From: Chloroflexota bacterium
GTDB lineage: Bacteria > Chloroflexota > Dehalococcoidia > SM23-28-2 > RBG-16-64-32
DNA length: 15,594 bases
Direction of reading: 5' to 3'
Assembly (NCBI GenBank): GCA_016190405.1
Contig: JACPQO010000087.1
Coordinates: forward strand, 1-15,594
The notes under the pieces are model-generated. The model had not been told where the DNA came from and searched no databases. It saw only the letters and a program-made list of their open reading frames with translations. A program made the translations under genes and the position numbers. This document shows positions 14,305 to 15,594 of this stretch, piece by piece (within the stretch, counting starts at the first letter, position 1; every line of letters begins with the position of its first letter).

Positions 14305-15369
14305 ATGACGGGCCACCTCGACTTCAGCCTGGGCCTGTGGGGCATGCAGTCCTTCAAGCACGCCCCCCGCCATCACGCTGACCTCTACCGCGAGATGCTG
14401 GACGATGCCCTGTGGGCCGAAGAGCTGGGGTTCAGCCACTTCTGGCTTACCGAGCACCACTTCTGGTACGACGGCTACTGCCCCTCCCTCCTGGTGGCGG
14501 CCGGCGCCGTGGCCGCCCGCACCTCCCGCATGCGCGTCGGCACCTCCATGCTGCTGCTGCCCATGCACGACCCCCTGCGCGTCGCCCAGGCCGCCGCCGT
14601 CGCCGATATCGTCGCCGGCGGCCGCTTCGACCTGGGTGTGGCCGTGGGCTACCGTCACGTGGAGTTCGACGGCTTCGGCGTCGCCCGCGGCGACCGCGCC
14701 GCCCGCATGGAAGAGGCCCTGGACGTGCTCCACCTGGCCTGGACCCAGGACCGCTTCTCCTACCGCGGCCGCTTCTTCCAATACGAGGATGTGTCCCTGA
14801 ACCCCAGGCCGCTCCAGCGTCCTATCCCCATCTGGATCGGCGGCTGGGCCGAGCCCGTCGTCCGGCGCGCCGCCGGCCGGGGACTCAACGTCATGGGCGC
14901 CGGCGGCGACGCCCTACGCCTCTACGAGCAGCTGTGCCAGGAGGCCGGCCGCGACCCGCAGGCTGTCGCCATAACCAGCGGCGGCGACGTCTGGGTGGAC
15001 GAGGACGAAGAGGGCGCCAAGGCCGAGATGGGCGCCCTCCTCCGCTACCTCTACCACGAGCAGCTCGGTGGCTGGGGGTTCTTCACCAACCCGGTGACCG
15101 GGAAGCCCGTCTTCTTCAACCAGCCGCAGATTCTGAACAACATCGTCGAGGCTGCTGTCAGCCAGGCCATGATCGGCCGCCCCGAGACCATCGTCGCCAA
15201 GCTGGAGCAGCGGCTGGCGTCCAACCCCCTGGCCAACCACGTCTTCTGCCGCGTCCGCTTCGATAGCGTGCCCCAAGCCCGGCTCCACCGCTGCATGGAG
15301 CTCCTGGCCAAAGAGGTCATGCCCCATTTCCAGAAGGCGCCGAGCCCGGCTGGGGAGGTCCGCCCATGA
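14305..15369 (+). CDS. Luciferase-like (LLM class) flavin-dependent oxidoreductase
   Basis: A 354-residue TIM-barrel flavoenzyme of the bacterial luciferase superfamily, which uses reduced FMN (or F420 in some branches) to oxidise small organic molecules. Landmarks: FSLGLWGMQSF (7-17) as first strand, DDALWAEELGFSHFWLTEHHF (33-53), whose EHHF is typical of alkanal-monooxygenase-like members, RTSRMRVGTSMLLLPMHDPLRVAQ (72-95), GGRFDLGVAVGY (105-116) at the flavin site, and PIPIWIGGWAEPVVRRAA (173-190). The EHHF form favours FMN over F420; the substrate is not visible. The ATG at 14305 has AAGG nine bases upstream. A longer in-frame start at 14185 would translate the hairpin element and give a non-homologous N-terminus, so I reject it. 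The stop overlaps the next start in ATGA. It probably lies in the same unit as the 4Fe-4S flavoprotein gene, although the hairpins intervene. Confidence 0.92.
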   Translation: MTGHLDFSLGLWGMQSFKHAPRHHADLYREMLDDALWAEELGFSHFWLTEHHFWYDGYCPSLLVAAGAVAARTSRMRVGTSMLLLPMHDPLRVAQAAAVADIVAGGRFDLGVAVGYRHVEFDGFGVARGDRAARMEEALDVLHLAWTQDRFSYRGRFFQYEDVSLNPRPLQRPIPIWIGGWAEPVVRRAAGRGLNVMGAGGDALRLYEQLCQEAGRDPQAVAITSGGDVWVDEDEEGAKAEMGALLRYLYHEQLGGWGFFTNPVTGKPVFFNQPQILNNIVEAAVSQAMIGRPETIVAKLEQRLASNPLANHVFCRVRFDSVPQARLHRCMELLAKEVMPHFQKAPSPAGEVRP

Positions 15370-15594
15370 AGTTCGGCTTCTGCCCGCGGCTCCCCGACGA
15401 TGGCGACGGCACGGCGCGCCTCATCCAGCAGGCGCAGCTCGCCCAGGAGTCGGGCTTCGACTCCGCCTGGCTCAGCGACGACGCCCTATCGCCCGCCTCG
15501 GACTCGGCGGCGCTGGTGGCCGCCGCTGCTGTCGCCGCCTGCACCTCCTCCCTGCGCATCGGCGTCCGGCTCCCCCTCGGCCTCTCCCACCCCC
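15366..15594 (+). CDS. Second luciferase-like flavin oxidoreductase, N-terminal fragment
   Basis: The first 76 residues of a gene that continues past the window. MKFGFCPRLPDD, then LAQESGFDSAWLSDD, then CTSSLRIGVRLPLGLSH reproduce strands 1 to 3 of the luciferase-like fold (MKFG start, A-E-x-x-G-F-D-S-x-W, T-x-x-L-R-I-G). The MKFG start and absence of an EHHF motif resemble the F420-dependent methylene-tetrahydromethanopterin reductase-like branch more than the preceding enzyme does, but too little is visible to decide. The ATG at 15366 overlaps the previous stop by four bases and has a strong GGGGAGG six bases upstream. Tandem LLM genes suggest a paired role or a paralogue expansion. Confidence 0.85.
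   Translation, partial: MKFGFCPRLPDDGDGTARLIQQAQLAQESGFDSAWLSDDALSPASDSAALVAAAAVAACTSSLRIGVRLPLGLSHP

Noticed and set aside
1..15594. CRISPR arrays, tRNA/rRNA genes, toxin-antitoxin or phage-defence modules
   Set aside because: I looked for spaced repeats, cloverleaf-like sequences and small paired frames on both strands and saw none; the repeats present are a two-unit tandem and a hairpin cluster only.

Overview
This is a gene-dense, high-GC bacterial window. I infer a Chloroflexota-like organism, with moderate confidence. The reasons are lipoproteins with a Cys-Gly-run followed by a Pro/Thr-rich linker, a NarL-type two-component operon with its own solute-binding protein, few Shine-Dalgarno sites at some starts, and a cluster of flavin oxidoreductases (FMN/4Fe-4S type plus luciferase-like). 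Such clusters are known to be expanded in SAR202 and related Chloroflexota. No rRNA, tRNA, CRISPR array or intact insertion sequence was seen.

Layout. (1) 1-3012, minus strand: a three-gene sensory operon read right to left. It encodes a PhnD-like substrate-binding lipoprotein, a membrane histidine kinase with HAMP and GAF domains, and a NarL-type response regulator cut by the window edge. Junctions are tight (9 bp gap, then a 4-bp GTGA overlap). (2) 3013-3566: a lower-GC intergenic region with a good sigma70-type promoter lying inside a 20-bp tandem repeat. (3) 3567-6427, plus strand: two lipoprotein genes overlapping by GTGA. The second is a large putative zinc metallopeptidase (HELAH...EGLADY). 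An in-frame relic of a second copy of its C-terminal domain follows the stop codon. (4) 6572-7372, plus: a SAM methyltransferase, probably on a leaderless transcript, convergent with (5) 7381-9893, minus: CysM-type cysteine synthase (TTG start) and an ABC-F ATPase. (6) 9934-11889, minus: a single-chain electron transfer flavoprotein with alpha and beta subunits fused. (7) 11890-12116: a divergent control region with two inverted repeats and a strong palindrome. (8) 12117-15594, plus: a trimethylamine-dehydrogenase-like FMN/4Fe-4S/FAD flavoprotein and two luciferase-like flavin oxidoreductases, the last one partial. A REP/MITE-like triple hairpin lies in the leader of the first luciferase-like gene.

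The most interesting unit is 9934-15594. A fused ETF is divergently paired with a flavoprotein whose 4Fe-4S spacing and degenerate NAD(P)-binding domain resemble trimethylamine dehydrogenase, an enzyme that passes electrons to ETF. My inference is a catabolic module in which the luciferase-like enzymes and the dehydrogenase attack an organic substrate and the single-chain ETF collects the electrons. The substrate cannot be read from the sequence.
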